The notes: a model not told the origin generated them from the letters alone. A stretch of DNA of 64,000 bases from Actinobacillus porcinus (GCF_901764995.1 NZ_CABFKI010000001.1:186001-250000), one strand, 5' to 3'; shown: positions 49,260 to 61,463, numbered from the stretch's first letter. Made by a program: numbers and translations.

Positions 49260-51170
49260 CTAAAGTTCAGTGCCTAAGCCAATGTAAAATTGAATGTTTT
49301 TGCTATCATCTTTGTCGCGTACAGGGGTGGCAATATCAAATTTTATGGCACCAATGGGTGATGCCCAGCGTAATCCGGTTCCTGCCCCATAGCGTAATTC
49401 TTCTTTTTTAAACTGATTTGCCGCCATACCTGCATCAAAAAAAGTCGCGAGCCACCAATCGTCCATAGCCTGATATTGGTATTCTAATGTGGCGGTGGCT
49501 AAACGTGAAGCACCGAGTAATTGCCCTTGTCCATCCTTAGGGGAGATTTTTTTGTAACCATAACCGCGCACACTGCGATCACCGCCGGCAAAGAAGCGTA
49601 AAGTTGGCGGCATTTTATTAAATTCCTTTGTGTGTAAATAGCCGATTTCACCGCGCGTTAAGATACGGTGATTGTGTGTAAAACGTTTGATCCAACCTGC
49701 CGTTGCACGTATGCGGTAAAAATCCGCATCGGATGTCCAAAGTTTACGCCCAAGATCTACCGTAAGACTGAGAATATCTGCGCGATCGGGAAATGAACCA
49801 CCACTTATTCGCGAACGGCTGATCGTTGTCGTTGGATAAAGCAACCAAGTATTTTCGCTAAAATTGGCTTGGGTAAATTTATCTAAACGCGCTCGAATAC
49901 CGAGAGAATATTGCCACCCTGTTGGGTTATTCCAATAACGCAATGCAGCCGCGGTTGCTGCTGTGGATTGGGTATCGGTTTGGCTATCATTTTCTTTTTC
50001 AAAACCGAGAGCGTATTCGTAATAATAATTGAGTGGGTTCTTCAATAATGGCATTTTATAGGTGGCTTCAAAGGTTTGTTTCGGTGACGAAAGATAGAGA
50101 TTTGAGCGCACGCTATGCCCACGGCTGTTAATCCAAGGACGAGTCCAGCCGATTTGACCATGTATGCCCGAATCGGTGGCATAACCAATCCCCAATTCCA
50201 TGCTATTTTTCTTTTTCGGGTACATTAAGACATCCAAATCAACAGATTTGGTTTTTTCGTTTAAGTTAGGTTTGACTAAAACCGACTGAAACCAGTTAGA
50301 AGAAGAATAGTCACTTGTCATGGTTGAAATATCGTTAATCAGGTAATGTTCCCCTGATTTGATTTTCAAAATATTTTGTAAATAGTCTTCACGAATTTGT
50401 GAATTTTTAAAGGAAATCGTGCCATAGCGATAGCGTTCGCCACTATTAAATACCAGATTCCACCAACCTTGGTGAGTGGATGGCATAACTTGTAACTGGT
50501 GAACAGGAAAATCCGCATCAAAATAACCGCGCTGTTGGGCGAGTTTTTCTAATGATGTTTTATAGTTTTCATAAGCCTCATGCTGAAGAATATCTCCTTT
50601 TTCAGGAATATATTTTTTGAGTTGCTGAAAGGCAGGATCGTCAACGGCTTCACCGGTGATTTCAATATTCGTGCCTTCGATTTTGACAGGTTCACCTATA
50701 TTCACCGTGACAACCAATGTAGGTTTGGGATTCGTTTGTTGTAATTCAAAATTAATCTGACTGTTGTAATAGCCAAAAACGCGAAGGGCTTTGTGAATAG
50801 TTTCGGCTAAAATATGTTGATGATATTCAGAACCGTCAAACTCTGTTTTATCCATGGACGCCAAATAAAGATTCACATTATTTTGCAACTGAGCTTGTTG
50901 AATCCCTTGAATTTTGACATTCACTTTGGCTTCAGGTTTCGGATCCTGTTGGTTGTCATCGACAGAATGAATCACATTATTGACCGCACTTTCCACGGCA
51001 TCCGTGGTTTTCTCTGCCATGCCATCTAGTTTTTGTACCACCGTATTGGCTTTTTTCATTACCTTTTCTTTTAAAGACGCACTCTCAGCTGAATCCATTT
51101 CAGCAGCAAAGGTTATATTTAATGTGGTTAATAAAATAAAGAAAGTAAAAAAGCGCGTTAATAATTTCAT
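49260..51170 (-). CDS. tamA: TamA, Omp85-family outer-membrane assembly protein
   Basis: 636 residues against 577 in E. coli. Signal peptide (1-22, ends TFAAEM), an extra region of about 60 residues (23-82) rich in K, E, A and V that looks helical, then three POTRA domains (about 84-290) and a 16-strand Omp85 barrel. The lid-lock motif reads FAGGDRSVRGYGY, near the C-terminus. It partners TamB for insertion of outer-membrane proteins such as autotransporters, of which one is in this window. The ribosome site is weak. It is first in tamA-tamB-ppx. Confidence 0.95.
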   Translation of the reverse strand: MKLLTRFFTFFILLTTLNITFAAEMDSAESASLKEKVMKKANTVVQKLDGMAEKTTDAVESAVNNVIHSVDDNQQDPKPEAKVNVKIQGIQQAQLQNNVNLYLASMDKTEFDGSEYHQHILAETIHKALRVFGYYNSQINFELQQTNPKPTLVVTVNIGEPVKIEGTNIEITGEAVDDPAFQQLKKYIPEKGDILQHEAYENYKTSLEKLAQQRGYFDADFPVHQLQVMPSTHQGWWNLVFNSGERYRYGTISFKNSQIREDYLQNILKIKSGEHYLINDISTMTSDYSSSNWFQSVLVKPNLNEKTKSVDLDVLMYPKKKNSMELGIGYATDSGIHGQIGWTRPWINSRGHSVRSNLYLSSPKQTFEATYKMPLLKNPLNYYYEYALGFEKENDSQTDTQSTAATAAALRYWNNPTGWQYSLGIRARLDKFTQANFSENTWLLYPTTTISRSRISGGSFPDRADILSLTVDLGRKLWTSDADFYRIRATAGWIKRFTHNHRILTRGEIGYLHTKEFNKMPPTLRFFAGGDRSVRGYGYKKISPKDGQGQLLGASRLATATLEYQYQAMDDWWLATFFDAGMAANQFKKEELRYGAGTGLRWASPIGAIKFDIATPVRDKDDSKNIQFYIGLGTEL

Positions 51171-51225
51171 TGAGATGGCTCAGCAATAAATAAAATCGCC
51201 GTTATTTTATCATAGATATGACGCA

Positions 51226-51255
51226 ACAAAAAAGCACGCGAGCCGGCGTGCTTTT
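51226..51255 (-). terminator. Terminator of narP
   Basis: AAAGCACGC, loop GAGCCG, GCGTGCTTT. On the reverse strand it is followed by a U run (TTTTTTG). It separates narP from tamA. Confidence 0.88.
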
Positions 51256-51274
51256 ATGGAAAGATAAATAGACC

Positions 51275-51901
51275 CTAACCTTTTTGTTCCAAATATAATA
51301 CCGTTGCCGCTACGCGAGAATGGACGTTAAGTTTGCGCAATAAATTGCGGATATGGACTTTGACGGTTTCTTCAGAAATGAACAATTTCCCGGCAATTTG
51401 TTTATTGGATAAACCGGTGGCAATTAATTGTAATACACCCATTTCGCGATCGGTTAAAGAATCTAATGGGCTCTGTGCAGAATGGCGTTCAAGCAATAGA
51501 TTTTTGATGCTTTCGCTTAAAACCACTTCTCCGTTGGCAATGAGTTTGAGTTGAGAAAGCAAGACTTCAGGTTCGGTATCTTTTAATAAATAGCCGTCTG
51601 CACCGGCATCAATGAGTGCAAAAATATCATTTTTCGCATCAGATACGGTTAAGATCACAATGCGTGCGTCAACGCCTTCTGCCCGTAAGGCTTTTAAGGT
51701 ATCCAAACCTGATAAGCCTTTCATATTGAGATCAAGAATAATCAGATCAGGCTCTTCTTTTAACGCTAAGGTAATACCGTCATTGCCATTTCCTACATCA
51801 CCGATCACCTCAAAGTTGGTGTCTAATTCCACTAATTGTTTGATCCCACGGCGCATTAGTGGGTGATCATCGATAAGCAATACTTTTTTCTTTTCGGTCA
51901 T
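51275..51901 (-). CDS. narP: NarP, nitrate/nitrite response regulator
   Basis: 208 residues. A receiver domain has acidic Asp11/Asp12 and phospho-acceptor Asp57 (ILDLNMKGLSGLDTL). A LuxR-type DNA-binding domain lies at about 145-205 (LTDREMGVLQLIATGLSNKQ, ETVKVHIRNLLRKLNV). It matches E. coli NarP more closely than NarL in the receiver (DIFALIDAGADGYLLKD). It controls periplasmic nitrate and nitrite respiration when phosphorylated by NarQ. No sensor gene is adjacent. It follows cyaA on the same strand after 92 bases and ends at its own terminator. Confidence 0.93.
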   Translation of the reverse strand: MTEKKKVLLIDDHPLMRRGIKQLVELDTNFEVIGDVGNGNDGITLALKEEPDLIILDLNMKGLSGLDTLKALRAEGVDARIVILTVSDAKNDIFALIDAGADGYLLKDTEPEVLLSQLKLIANGEVVLSESIKNLLLERHSAQSPLDSLTDREMGVLQLIATGLSNKQIAGKLFISEETVKVHIRNLLRKLNVHSRVAATVLYLEQKG

Positions 51902-51993
51902 AATTACGTTACCTTTGGCGGTTATTTTTGCTAATTATAGAGTAGCAGTGATGATTTTCAATAGTTAGGCAGGGGTATTTAAGTTACCCCTAG

Positions 51994-54510
51994 TTAAGTT
52001 AAATGCTGGAACGGGATAATTTTTGTATGATCCGCATATTGTTTTAAGCGATAAAACTGTGGATAGTTAAAATTCCGCTGAACGATACCATAGGGATTTT
52101 CGCCATCTTTGCCCGCATCGGCATAAATCTGATTAATTTCACGGATTTTTTGCTCTTGAGAACCATCGCAATGGCGATAAACTTCAATGCGATTTTGTTC
52201 ATCTAAAATATAAACGTTGAAGAAGCCGTGATCGCTGTCTTCAAAGAAAAATTGTAAAAAACCTTCTGTGGCAAAAGCATCCAATTCCGGGGGATAAAGG
52301 AGTTTATTGGCTTTAATCGGTTTTTTATGGGCGCGATTAAAGTGCGGTTCATTTGAGGCGACTTTTTGGTGTAGCTCATTATCCAACTCCAATTCTGTTG
52401 ACGGGATAGCTTGCGGCATTTCTTGTAAGCTAATACCGCGTTCTTCAAAGAAAAATTTCCAGTTTTTCCCCGCAACACGCAGTAAATTATGGACTTTAGG
52501 TGCTGTCTCTGACCCCACTTGAATGTTAATACATTTATTAACTAAGGATGAAACCGCATGACCTAATGCATGACGATATTTTTCACTATAGCTAAAAATA
52601 TGCACGGTTTCAGGCGTTGGCGCACCACGATGGATTTTATTGGACAAGACTTTGAGCGCGAGCAAAATGGCATTTGCCCCTTCAAAATGCAAGGTGCGGA
52701 TTTCGTTCCAAACATTGCGGTAAATTAAATCAATACTGCCCACTAAACTTTGCTCATTGATACCATAGCTAAATAAATCGCTTTGCTGTATTTCCATGCG
52801 CGTTGATGACAAATCCACCGTGGGGTCTGCGACCAAATTAACCGCTACCATTAATTGACGAATTTCACAGGAATGATGTAATTCTTCGCTGGTCGGCGCA
52901 GGGACTTGCACAGGGAAAGTATTGGCTAAATCCGCAATAAATTCTTTTAGCACAGACAACCCAATATGTTCGCTATAAATATGCACGGCGGTATCCGGCG
53001 TGAGCAATCCATTGAAATAAGCCCAAGCGATTAATTTATGTAAATGCGCGTTGTATTCCACATGTCGTGCTTGGGCAAACCCTGAGATGTCAGGCGATTG
53101 ATTAACTAAATACCAACCGGCTTTATGTACTTTTGTGTTTTTGGGAATTTCAATAAAGGTAATATGCGCTTCCGCCAAGTTTACCGAGAGTTGTGGGTTA
53201 ATCAGCATCACTTTGCCCGGTAATTCTTCAAACACCGTATAGATCTTGCGGGTTAAGATGCCCACATCCTGTGGCATGATCATGGCATCAACATTATTTT
53301 TACGGGCAAAATTAATGAGATTGCGATAACTCAGCATCAAGGTTTTCACAATTTCATTATAAGATTGCGTCACGCGGCGAATTTTCCAGAATGGACGTAA
53401 ATTCAAATCATCGATTTTATTTTGATCCCAACCCCATTGCCGTGTTAAGTCTTTCAATAAATCAAAACGCCAATTGGAACCTCGGGAATACCATAAATCT
53501 TCCGTTGCTTTGACATAAAAGCAACGTCTTACAAAGTCAAGTCGCTTAAATTCTTTGCGGTAGTTTAGATAGGCGGTTACCCGATCCAACATTTCTAAAT
53601 AAGGATCGAAATGATGATCTTCGGTGTGATCCATCAATAGATGAAATTTAAAATCAGAAGAAATCAGACGCGTATTCGGGTATTCCCAAGAATAAGCTTC
53701 TAAGAGCAGAATTTTAATAATGGATTTATAAGGAGCATCAATCCCTTTGTAAAGTTGCCATAAACTGGCACCAAAATATTCATTGGCAGAGAATTTGCCT
53801 AGACCGCCAAAATCAACCCAGTCTTGCGGATTGATTTCTTTATTTCTAATCAGTTCTTCCACTTCGCTTTCGTAGTTTTTTTCGTTTTCTACCAATAAAT
53901 GTAACCATAGCAATGGTTTACCGGCTAAACGAATGGCAGAACGATAAAACTCATCGAGCAATAACATATATTGCGCTGAACCACTGTTTTCCGCCGTCAT
54001 GGATTCTGAATAACGGAAATCACGAAAACGCATTTCATCCATTAAGAACAAGTTGAGTTCGATTTCTTGTTGTTTTGCCCAAGCTTGAAGTGCGGTGGTT
54101 TTTTGTTGCAATTTTGCGAGTTCGTCTGTATTCAGATCTTCACGATGACAAACCCAAATATCCAAGTCAGATGATGTTGTTTGAGCAATGGACGCAATAC
54201 TTCCCATAATATACACGCCATTAATTGACAAAAACGGCTGTTCAGAATGGGGAAGGTAATCTGGAATCGAGCGATTGCTATCGATTTGTTGAAGATAATT
54301 CTGTTGGTAATCGTTTAATTTGAAGTCAGCAATGCCATAGGGGGCATCTTCGATGAACCCTGGCAAATGGGGATGGTTGCAGTGTAGTAACAATGAAATC
54401 AGCTGGAACACATGCTGAAATTCTTTTGTTGTTCCCGATAACGCTCGCACTGTGCGGTAGTGTTCGAGATCAGACACTTGTTTTCGCGCAAATTCAATAT
54501 CGTACTTCAA
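51994..54510 (-). CDS. cyaA: Adenylate cyclase, class I
   Basis: 838 residues. The start is TTG at 54510 (MKYDIEFARKQVSDL), since the first in-frame ATG is about 100 codons later, inside the catalytic domain. AGGTAA lies just upstream. The nucleotidyltransferase-like catalytic half shows GS (103-104) and SSDLDIWVC (113-121). The C-terminal half is the regulatory region that in enterics responds to EIIA-Glc. It makes the cAMP used by CRP, including at the malE/malK sites. It diverges from hemC, as in E. coli. Confidence 0.96.
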   Translation of the reverse strand: MKYDIEFARKQVSDLEHYRTVRALSGTTKEFQHVFQLISLLLHCNHPHLPGFIEDAPYGIADFKLNDYQQNYLQQIDSNRSIPDYLPHSEQPFLSINGVYIMGSIASIAQTTSSDLDIWVCHREDLNTDELAKLQQKTTALQAWAKQQEIELNLFLMDEMRFRDFRYSESMTAENSGSAQYMLLLDEFYRSAIRLAGKPLLWLHLLVENEKNYESEVEELIRNKEINPQDWVDFGGLGKFSANEYFGASLWQLYKGIDAPYKSIIKILLLEAYSWEYPNTRLISSDFKFHLLMDHTEDHHFDPYLEMLDRVTAYLNYRKEFKRLDFVRRCFYVKATEDLWYSRGSNWRFDLLKDLTRQWGWDQNKIDDLNLRPFWKIRRVTQSYNEIVKTLMLSYRNLINFARKNNVDAMIMPQDVGILTRKIYTVFEELPGKVMLINPQLSVNLAEAHITFIEIPKNTKVHKAGWYLVNQSPDISGFAQARHVEYNAHLHKLIAWAYFNGLLTPDTAVHIYSEHIGLSVLKEFIADLANTFPVQVPAPTSEELHHSCEIRQLMVAVNLVADPTVDLSSTRMEIQQSDLFSYGINEQSLVGSIDLIYRNVWNEIRTLHFEGANAILLALKVLSNKIHRGAPTPETVHIFSYSEKYRHALGHAVSSLVNKCINIQVGSETAPKVHNLLRVAGKNWKFFFEERGISLQEMPQAIPSTELELDNELHQKVASNEPHFNRAHKKPIKANKLLYPPELDAFATEGFLQFFFEDSDHGFFNVYILDEQNRIEVYRHCDGSQEQKIREINQIYADAGKDGENPYGIVQRNFNYPQFYRLKQYADHTKIIPFQHLT

Positions 54511-54675
54511 TGGATTACCTATTTAGGTCATTCATTTAAATTTCGTGGGTAATCTATCATTTTGAAATCAGGAAAGCAATTGACCAAAGTCAATGAAAGT
54601 GCGGTTTATTTTTGGCAGTTTTCGTTAAATTTGTGATAGGATAGTTAAATCTATCAATAGCTATATCAATTGTTT

Positions 54676-55602
54676 ATGCAAAATGTTCTCAAAATCGCCA
54701 CACGTCAAAGCCCCTTAGCATTATGGCAAGCTAATTTCGTTAAAGCACGTTTACAAGCCCTTTATCCTGAATTGCGCATTGAACTGGTTACTCTGGTGAC
54801 AAAAGGCGATGTGATTTTAGATACGCCATTGGCTAAAATCGGTGGAAAAGGCTTATTCGTGAAGGAATTAGAAACCGCATTGTTAAATGGCGAAGCGGAT
54901 ATCGCGGTACATTCGATGAAAGATGTGCCGATGCAATTTCCGGCAGGGTTGGGATTAAGTGTGATTTGTAAACGCGAAGATCCACGCGATGCTTTTGTTT
55001 CCAATAAATTTTCTTGTTTGGATGAATTGCCGTCTGGGGCAACGGTGGGAACTTCAAGTTTACGCCGTCAATGTCAATTGAAGGCGTTACGCCCTGATTT
55101 AATGATTCAATCTTTACGTGGCAATGTGGGAACGCGTTTAAGCAAATTAGATAACGGCGACTATGATGCGATTATTTTAGCCTCAGCCGGTTTAATTCGT
55201 TTAGGTTTGCCGGAGCGTATCGCTTCTTTTATTGAAACCGATGTGTCATTACCCGCAGCGGGTCAAGGCGCGGTGGGGATTGAGTGCCGCTTAAATGATA
55301 CGCGTGTCCAACAGCTTTTAGCCCCACTTGCGGATACAGAAACTACCGCTTGTGTCTTGGCAGAACGCGCGATGAATCATCGCTTGCAAGGCGGATGCCA
55401 AGTGCCGATTGGTGGTTTTGCCGAGTTAAACGGGGATAAATTGTTTTTACGTGCCTTAGTCGGCGCGTTAGACGGTTCGCAGATTATCCGCGCGGAAGGG
55501 GAAAGTGCGGTGGAAAATGCGGAAGTTTTAGGTGTGCAAATTGCCGAGCAGTTATTAGCGCAGGGTGCCGATAAGATCTTAGCTGAAATATATCACGGAT
55601 AG
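54676..55602 (+). CDS. hemC: HemC, porphobilinogen deaminase
   Basis: 308 residues from ATG 54676; a TTG two codons earlier is unlikely. It joins four porphobilinogens into hydroxymethylbilane. Catalytic Asp83 (HSMKDVP) and the dipyrromethane-carrying Cys241 (GGCQVPIGG) are present, with the arginine-rich SSLRRQCQL and [10 protein letters not shown]. First gene of hemCDXY. An uptake signal lies in its leader (about 54598) and another near its 3' end. Confidence 0.97.
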   Translation: MQNVLKIATRQSPLALWQANFVKARLQALYPELRIELVTLVTKGDVILDTPLAKIGGKGLFVKELETALLNGEADIAVHSMKDVPMQFPAGLGLSVICKREDPRDAFVSNKFSCLDELPSGATVGTSSLRRQCQLKALRPDLMIQSLRGNVGTRLSKLDNGDYDAIILASAGLIRLGLPERIASFIETDVSLPAAGQGAVGIECRLNDTRVQQLLAPLADTETTACVLAERAMNHRLQGGCQVPIGGFAELNGDKLFLRALVGALDGSQIIRAEGESAVENAEVLGVQIAEQLLAQGADKILAEIYHG

Positions 55603-55605
55603 CCT

Positions 55606-56361
55606 ATGGCAGTGTTAGTGACCCGCCCTGATGCACAGGGTAGTGAATTAGTGGATACCTTGAATAAAGCAGGGATTGCAGCGATTCATTTGCCTTTATT
55701 CAATATTGTGGCAGGACGCGAATTAAACGAACTCCCGAATAAAGTCAATCAACTCAAAGCGGGGGATGTTATTTTTGCGGTATCTAAAAATGCGGTGAAA
55801 TTTTCCGCGGAAACCTTGAAAAGTATCGGTTTTCATTGGCGAAATGATGTACAATATTTTGCTGTAGGACAAAGTAGTGCTGAGTATTTTGCCGGCAAAG
55901 CAGAGCAAGCGGTGATTTATCCTTTTGGTCAGGAAAATAGCGAAGGTTTATTAAATTTACCTGAATTGCAACAATTGAATGGTAAAACGGTCTTAATTTT
56001 ACGTGGTAATGGTGGCCGTGAGTTATTTCCTGAGCAGGCGGTTCTACGTGGTGCAAATGTGGAAATTATCGAATGTTATCAACGTGTTCCTATCGAATAT
56101 GCGCGCGTTGAACAAACTGATTTATGTAAACGGGCAGGTGTTTCGACAATGGTAGTAACGAGTGCTGAAATATTGAAAGCACTCATTGACTTTGTACCAA
56201 GAGAAGAACATGATTGGTTAAAAAGTTGCCGGCTTGTCACGGTGAGTCGCCGAATTGCGAATTTGGCGATAAAGTGCGGTTGGAAATTAGAGCAAATTGT
56301 AATTTCACCGCGGGCGGATAATGCAAGCTTAGTGCAGACATTGGTTCAAACTAGACCTTAA
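55606..56361 (+). CDS. hemD: HemD, uroporphyrinogen-III synthase
   Basis: 251 residues (E. coli 246). It closes and inverts ring D of hydroxymethylbilane to give uroporphyrinogen III. The bilobed fold has low sequence conservation, but VLVTRPDAQGSELVDTL at the start and ILRGNGGRELFPEQAVLRGA at mid-length are typical. It starts three bases after the hemC stop with a poor ribosome site, suggesting coupled translation. Confidence 0.94.
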   Translation: MAVLVTRPDAQGSELVDTLNKAGIAAIHLPLFNIVAGRELNELPNKVNQLKAGDVIFAVSKNAVKFSAETLKSIGFHWRNDVQYFAVGQSSAEYFAGKAEQAVIYPFGQENSEGLLNLPELQQLNGKTVLILRGNGGRELFPEQAVLRGANVEIIECYQRVPIEYARVEQTDLCKRAGVSTMVVTSAEILKALIDFVPREEHDWLKSCRLVTVSRRIANLAIKCGWKLEQIVISPRADNASLVQTLVQTRP

Positions 56362-56374
56362 AAAGGACAAGATA

Positions 56375-57739
56375 ATGAGCAAGAAAAAGGATATTCAAAC
56401 TGACGCAGTAGAAGCTGTTGTGAGTGATGAAAAAATTGAAAAATCAGTGGATACGCCAACAGAAGCGGTGAAAGCGGAATCGGTAAAAACGGAAACCGTA
56501 AAAACCGAAACTGTTGTAGTGAAGAAAGGCGGATCGGGATTCGCATTTTTGGCCTTATTGGTCGCTTTAGGTGTGGGCGGAGCAGGCTATTATTTTGGTC
56601 AACAAGAAGTGGCTAAAATCAACCGGAAATTCACTGAGTTGGAAGGCAAAATAGGCAATTTGCCTGTGGCAACGTCAATTGCACCCACATCAACTTCACC
56701 TATGGCAGTGGAACAAGATACTCAGCAGATTTCAACCTTGGTTTCTCGTTTAGATGAGACGGACAAAAAGCTTTCTGCGCTTGAAGTTACCTTGTTAGAT
56801 AAAGAAAAAAACTTAAACGCGTTACAAACTGAAATCGCGAAAATGGGGCAAGGTGCCGCGGCACAACCCAATGATTGGTTATTGTCAGAAGCAGATTTTT
56901 TATTAACCAATGCGTTACGTAAATTAGTGTTGGATAATGACGTTGAAACGGCAATTTCATTGTTAAAAATTTCAGATGAAGTGTTAACGAAAGTTTCTGA
57001 TCCGGCGGCGAAAACCGTTCGTGCAGCCATTAATAATGATTTGAAGCAATTGTTATCTTTAAATCGCGTTGACCAAAATGCCTTAATGCAGAATTTATCG
57101 CAATTAGCGAATAGTGTTGATGAACTGGTGGCATTAAATGTGAATTTTGGCGAACAAACGGAACAGGAAAGCGATAAAGTTTCTGATAATGTATCCGATT
57201 GGAAAGCAAATTTAGAGAAAACCGCGACATCCTTTATGAACCATTTTATCCGCATTACGCCACGCACCGATAATGCTTCCCAAGCATTGCTTGCGCCAAA
57301 TCAAGATATTTACTTGCGTGAAAATATTCGTTTGCGCTTACAAATTGCCATTATGGCGGTGCCGCGTCAACAAAATGAATTGTATAAGCAATCTCTTGAA
57401 ACCGTAGCTGCTTGGGTTCGTAGCTATTTTGATACCAATACCGAAGTGGCAGTCAATTTCTTAAAAACGGTTGATGAGTTAGCGGAACAATCTATTTATA
57501 TTGATGTGCCCACTCAGCTATCCGGTTTAACGGTATTGGATAAAATCTTGAACAAGCCTGTATCTGAAGTTCAAAAGGTGGAGATTTCCGCAGATAAAGG
57601 GTTAACGGAAGCCAATGCTGTGGCGGAAAAAGAAATAAAAGCGGAAGAAAAGGCGGCGGATGGCTCTGATGCATCTAAAGCGGAAACACCTAATACTGAT
57701 GCGCCGAATTCAGTAGAGACGAACACAGAGCAACAATAA
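56375..57739 (+). CDS. hemX: HemX, membrane protein of the hem operon
   Basis: 454 residues. A charged cytoplasmic N-terminus with [20 protein letters not shown] repeats precedes one membrane helix (about 52-70, [20 protein letters not shown]). A coiled-coil periplasmic region follows ([20 protein letters not shown]), then the HemX domain ([18 protein letters not shown]). Often annotated as uroporphyrinogen-III C-methyltransferase, but no SAM-binding methylase motif is present, so an accessory role is more likely. AAGGAC precedes the ATG. The C-terminus is acidic and low complexity. Confidence 0.92.
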   Translation: MSKKKDIQTDAVEAVVSDEKIEKSVDTPTEAVKAESVKTETVKTETVVVKKGGSGFAFLALLVALGVGGAGYYFGQQEVAKINRKFTELEGKIGNLPVATSIAPTSTSPMAVEQDTQQISTLVSRLDETDKKLSALEVTLLDKEKNLNALQTEIAKMGQGAAAQPNDWLLSEADFLLTNALRKLVLDNDVETAISLLKISDEVLTKVSDPAAKTVRAAINNDLKQLLSLNRVDQNALMQNLSQLANSVDELVALNVNFGEQTEQESDKVSDNVSDWKANLEKTATSFMNHFIRITPRTDNASQALLAPNQDIYLRENIRLRLQIAIMAVPRQQNELYKQSLETVAAWVRSYFDTNTEVAVNFLKTVDELAEQSIYIDVPTQLSGLTVLDKILNKPVSEVQKVEISADKGLTEANAVAEKEIKAEEKAADGSDASKAETPNTDAPNSVETNTEQQ

Positions 57740-57749
57740 GGACGGCAAC

Positions 57750-58994
57750 ATGTTTAGAGCTTTATTTTTAATGCTTATACTGCTTGCGGGCTTGATTGCA
57801 GGTCCTTATCTTGTAGGTAAGCAAGGTTATGTTTTAATTCAAACTCAAGCCAATAACTACGAACTGTCGATTGTTAGTTTGGTAGTGCTGTTTGTCATTG
57901 GTATGGCCATTGTTTATGGTATTGAGTGGTTGGTGACGCGTTTCTTGCGTTTAAGCAATAATACGTACAGTTGGTTTAGTCGCCGTAAACGTTTAAAAGC
58001 GCAAAAACAAACCCTTGAAGGGCTAATGCGCATGAACGAAGGGGATTATTCCAAAGCGGAAAAATTGATTGGGAAAAATGCCAAACATTCTGATGAGCCG
58101 ATTTTGAATTTTATTAAAGCCGCTGAAGCCGCTCAGCAACGTGGCGATGAATTTGCCGCCAATAAATATTTAATGGAAGCCACCGAGTTAGCCGGTTCGG
58201 ATAATTTGTTAGTGGAATTAGCACGTACACGTATTTTATTGCAACAAAATAAATTGCCGGCTGCGCGAAGTTCTGTGGATAGTTTATTAGAACTTGCACC
58301 GAAAAACGCGGAAGTCTTGAAATTGGCGGTGGAGATTTATAAAAAATCGAAAGCCTTTGCCGCACTCGATAATATTATCGAACAAGTGGAAGGATTGTAT
58401 CCGGATGCGGAATACACCGCGCTGGTGCAGGAGATGGAAGACGGCTTGTTAGATGAGAAAATGAATGAAGAAGGGGCGGATGGATTATTAGCGTGGTGGC
58501 ATGAACAATCCCGAAAACGCCGTAATGATAACTATGTCCGTATTGGCTTAATTCAGCGTTTAATTGATTGTAATGACCATGAAAATGCCTATGAACTAAC
58601 CCTAGAAACCTTCAAAAAAGTAGAAGGCAACAAAGCGTTAAGCGGGGCATTGTACGCGCAAATCACGCGCCTACAACCGATGGATAGCACGAAATTAATT
58701 AAGTTACTTGAGAAACGTGCAAACTCATCTGCAGAAGAAGCGGAATGTTGTATCAACCGCGCTTTGGGGTATTTACATGTTCGCCAGGGCGATTTTGTCA
58801 AAGCCAGTGATGCATTTAAGAAAGTGTTAGCCAATAAATCAGAGATGAAACAATATGATGCAACGATGGCAGCTTATGTGTTTGAACAAATTGGCGATCT
58901 GGTTACCGCGAAACAGGTTCGTGATGAAATGCTGAAATCTGCGATGGCGATTAAAGAAGCGGATGAAACGGTCGAACAAACCACCGCACTTTAG
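57750..58994 (+). CDS. hemY: HemY, membrane TPR protein of the hem operon
   Basis: 414 residues (E. coli 398). Two N-terminal membrane helices (about 1-20 and 40-62) precede an array of TPR repeats. Despite the name it is unrelated to protoporphyrinogen oxidase HemY of Bacillus. In enterics it is thought to support late haem synthesis or haem trafficking at the inner membrane. Ribosome site AAGGA. Last gene of hemCDXY. An uptake signal overlaps its last codons, just before the terminator. Confidence 0.94.
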   Translation: MFRALFLMLILLAGLIAGPYLVGKQGYVLIQTQANNYELSIVSLVVLFVIGMAIVYGIEWLVTRFLRLSNNTYSWFSRRKRLKAQKQTLEGLMRMNEGDYSKAEKLIGKNAKHSDEPILNFIKAAEAAQQRGDEFAANKYLMEATELAGSDNLLVELARTRILLQQNKLPAARSSVDSLLELAPKNAEVLKLAVEIYKKSKAFAALDNIIEQVEGLYPDAEYTALVQEMEDGLLDEKMNEEGADGLLAWWHEQSRKRRNDNYVRIGLIQRLIDCNDHENAYELTLETFKKVEGNKALSGALYAQITRLQPMDSTKLIKLLEKRANSSAEEAECCINRALGYLHVRQGDFVKASDAFKKVLANKSEMKQYDATMAAYVFEQIGDLVTAKQVRDEMLKSAMAIKEADETVEQTTAL

Positions 58995-59015
58995 CCGTGA
59001 GAAAATAGGGCAACT

Positions 59016-59047
59016 TAAGGGGGAATGAATATTTCCCCTTTTTTTTA
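59016..59047 (+). terminator. Rho-independent terminator of hemCDXY
   Basis: TTAAGGGGGAA, short loop, TTTCCCCTTTTTTTT: a stem with a long U run 23 bases after hemY. The remaining 59048-59260 is very AT-rich, holds the gdhA promoter region and shows no gene. Confidence 0.88.
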
Positions 59048-59248
59048 TATCACTATAAATTATTCAATTTGCCCAATTAAAAATAGCGGTCAATTTGATT
59101 TTTTTTATCAAAACAAACAGATAAATGAAAATAATTTAATCAATCTGTTATTTTATAAAATATTCGCTAAAAACACTTGTGTTTTATTGATGTTTTGTTG
59201 CATATTGTAGTGGAACTTAATAATAACAATTTGTAAACATTAACATAG

Positions 59249-60610
<1,362 letters not shown>

Positions 60611-60632
60611 TCCCTAAAACAAGATAAAATGA

Positions 60633-60673
60633 AGCCGCACTTTGTCTATATCACGCAAAGTGCGGTTTTTTAT
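60633..60673 (+). terminator. Uptake-signal terminator of gdhA
   Basis: CCGCACTTTG (60635-60644) and CAAAGTGCGG (60656-60665) followed by TTTTTT. Two inverted uptake-signal cores make a perfect 10 bp stem with a U run. Confidence 0.93.
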
Positions 60674-60695
60674 TTGTACGTTTAACAAAAATATT

Positions 60696-61415
60696 ATGGC
60701 GAAATCTCAAGGCTTTACCTTTAAACAATTTCACATCAATCATCATCGCTGTGCAATGAAAGTGGGCACTGACGGGATCTTATTGGGCGCGTGGGCAGAT
60801 ATCAAACAAGCTCAACACATCTTAGATCTTGGTACGGGAACCGGGTTGATTGCCTTAATGTTGACACAACGTAGTCATCACAGCACGCAAATTGTTGGTG
60901 TAGAAATTGACCCCGAAACCGCAGCCCAAGCACAAGAAAATGCTGCTAATTCCCCTTGGGCAACGCGTATTCAAATTGTGCAACAGGATATCGCTGATTT
61001 TGCGACAAAGTGCGGTGAAAATTCATGGCGTTTTGACGTAATTGTAGCAAATCCACCTTATTTTGAATCAGGTGTAAATTGCCGAACGGAACAACGTAAT
61101 GCCGCACGTTATACTACGTTACAAAGCCATGTAGATTGGTTGAATCTTGCTGAAAAATGTTTAGCCGAAAATGGGCAAATTCACTTTGTTTTACCCACTG
61201 ACGAAGGCGAAACATTGATAAAATCTACCGCACTTTATTGCGTTAAGCGTTGTGATGTGGTGACAAAAATGGGCAAACGACCACAACGTGTGCTATTAAC
61301 CTTTCAACGGAATGCTCAAAAATGTGAACATTCCGAATTGGTCATTTATGATGAACAAAATCAATATACCGCTGAATTTAAAACATTGACGAAGGATTTT
61401 TATCTTAAATTTTAA
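60696..61415 (+). CDS. trmN: TrmN6, tRNA1(Val) A37 N6-methyltransferase
   Basis: 239 residues from ATG 60696 ([20 protein letters not shown]). The longer open frame would start inside the gdhA terminator. SAM-dependent methyltransferase with motif [16 protein letters not shown] and the adenine-N6 catalytic NPPYF. E. coli YfiC methylates A37 of tRNA1-Val. Two uptake signals lie inside (about 61005 and 61227). Confidence 0.93.
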   Translation: MAKSQGFTFKQFHINHHRCAMKVGTDGILLGAWADIKQAQHILDLGTGTGLIALMLTQRSHHSTQIVGVEIDPETAAQAQENAANSPWATRIQIVQQDIADFATKCGENSWRFDVIVANPPYFESGVNCRTEQRNAARYTTLQSHVDWLNLAEKCLAENGQIHFVLPTDEGETLIKSTALYCVKRCDVVTKMGKRPQRVLLTFQRNAQKCEHSELVIYDEQNQYTAEFKTLTKDFYLKF

Positions 61416-61463
61416 GAAGATGAAGAGATATTCTTTATAAACAAAATGTTTTATCGTCATCCT

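Noticed and set aside
59025-59210. 61-codon frame after hemY
   Set aside because: It starts in the hemY terminator and lies in very AT-rich sequence where chance open frames are expected.
60642-60695. Upstream start for trmN
   Set aside because: It begins inside the gdhA terminator stem; ATG 60696 matches the family start.
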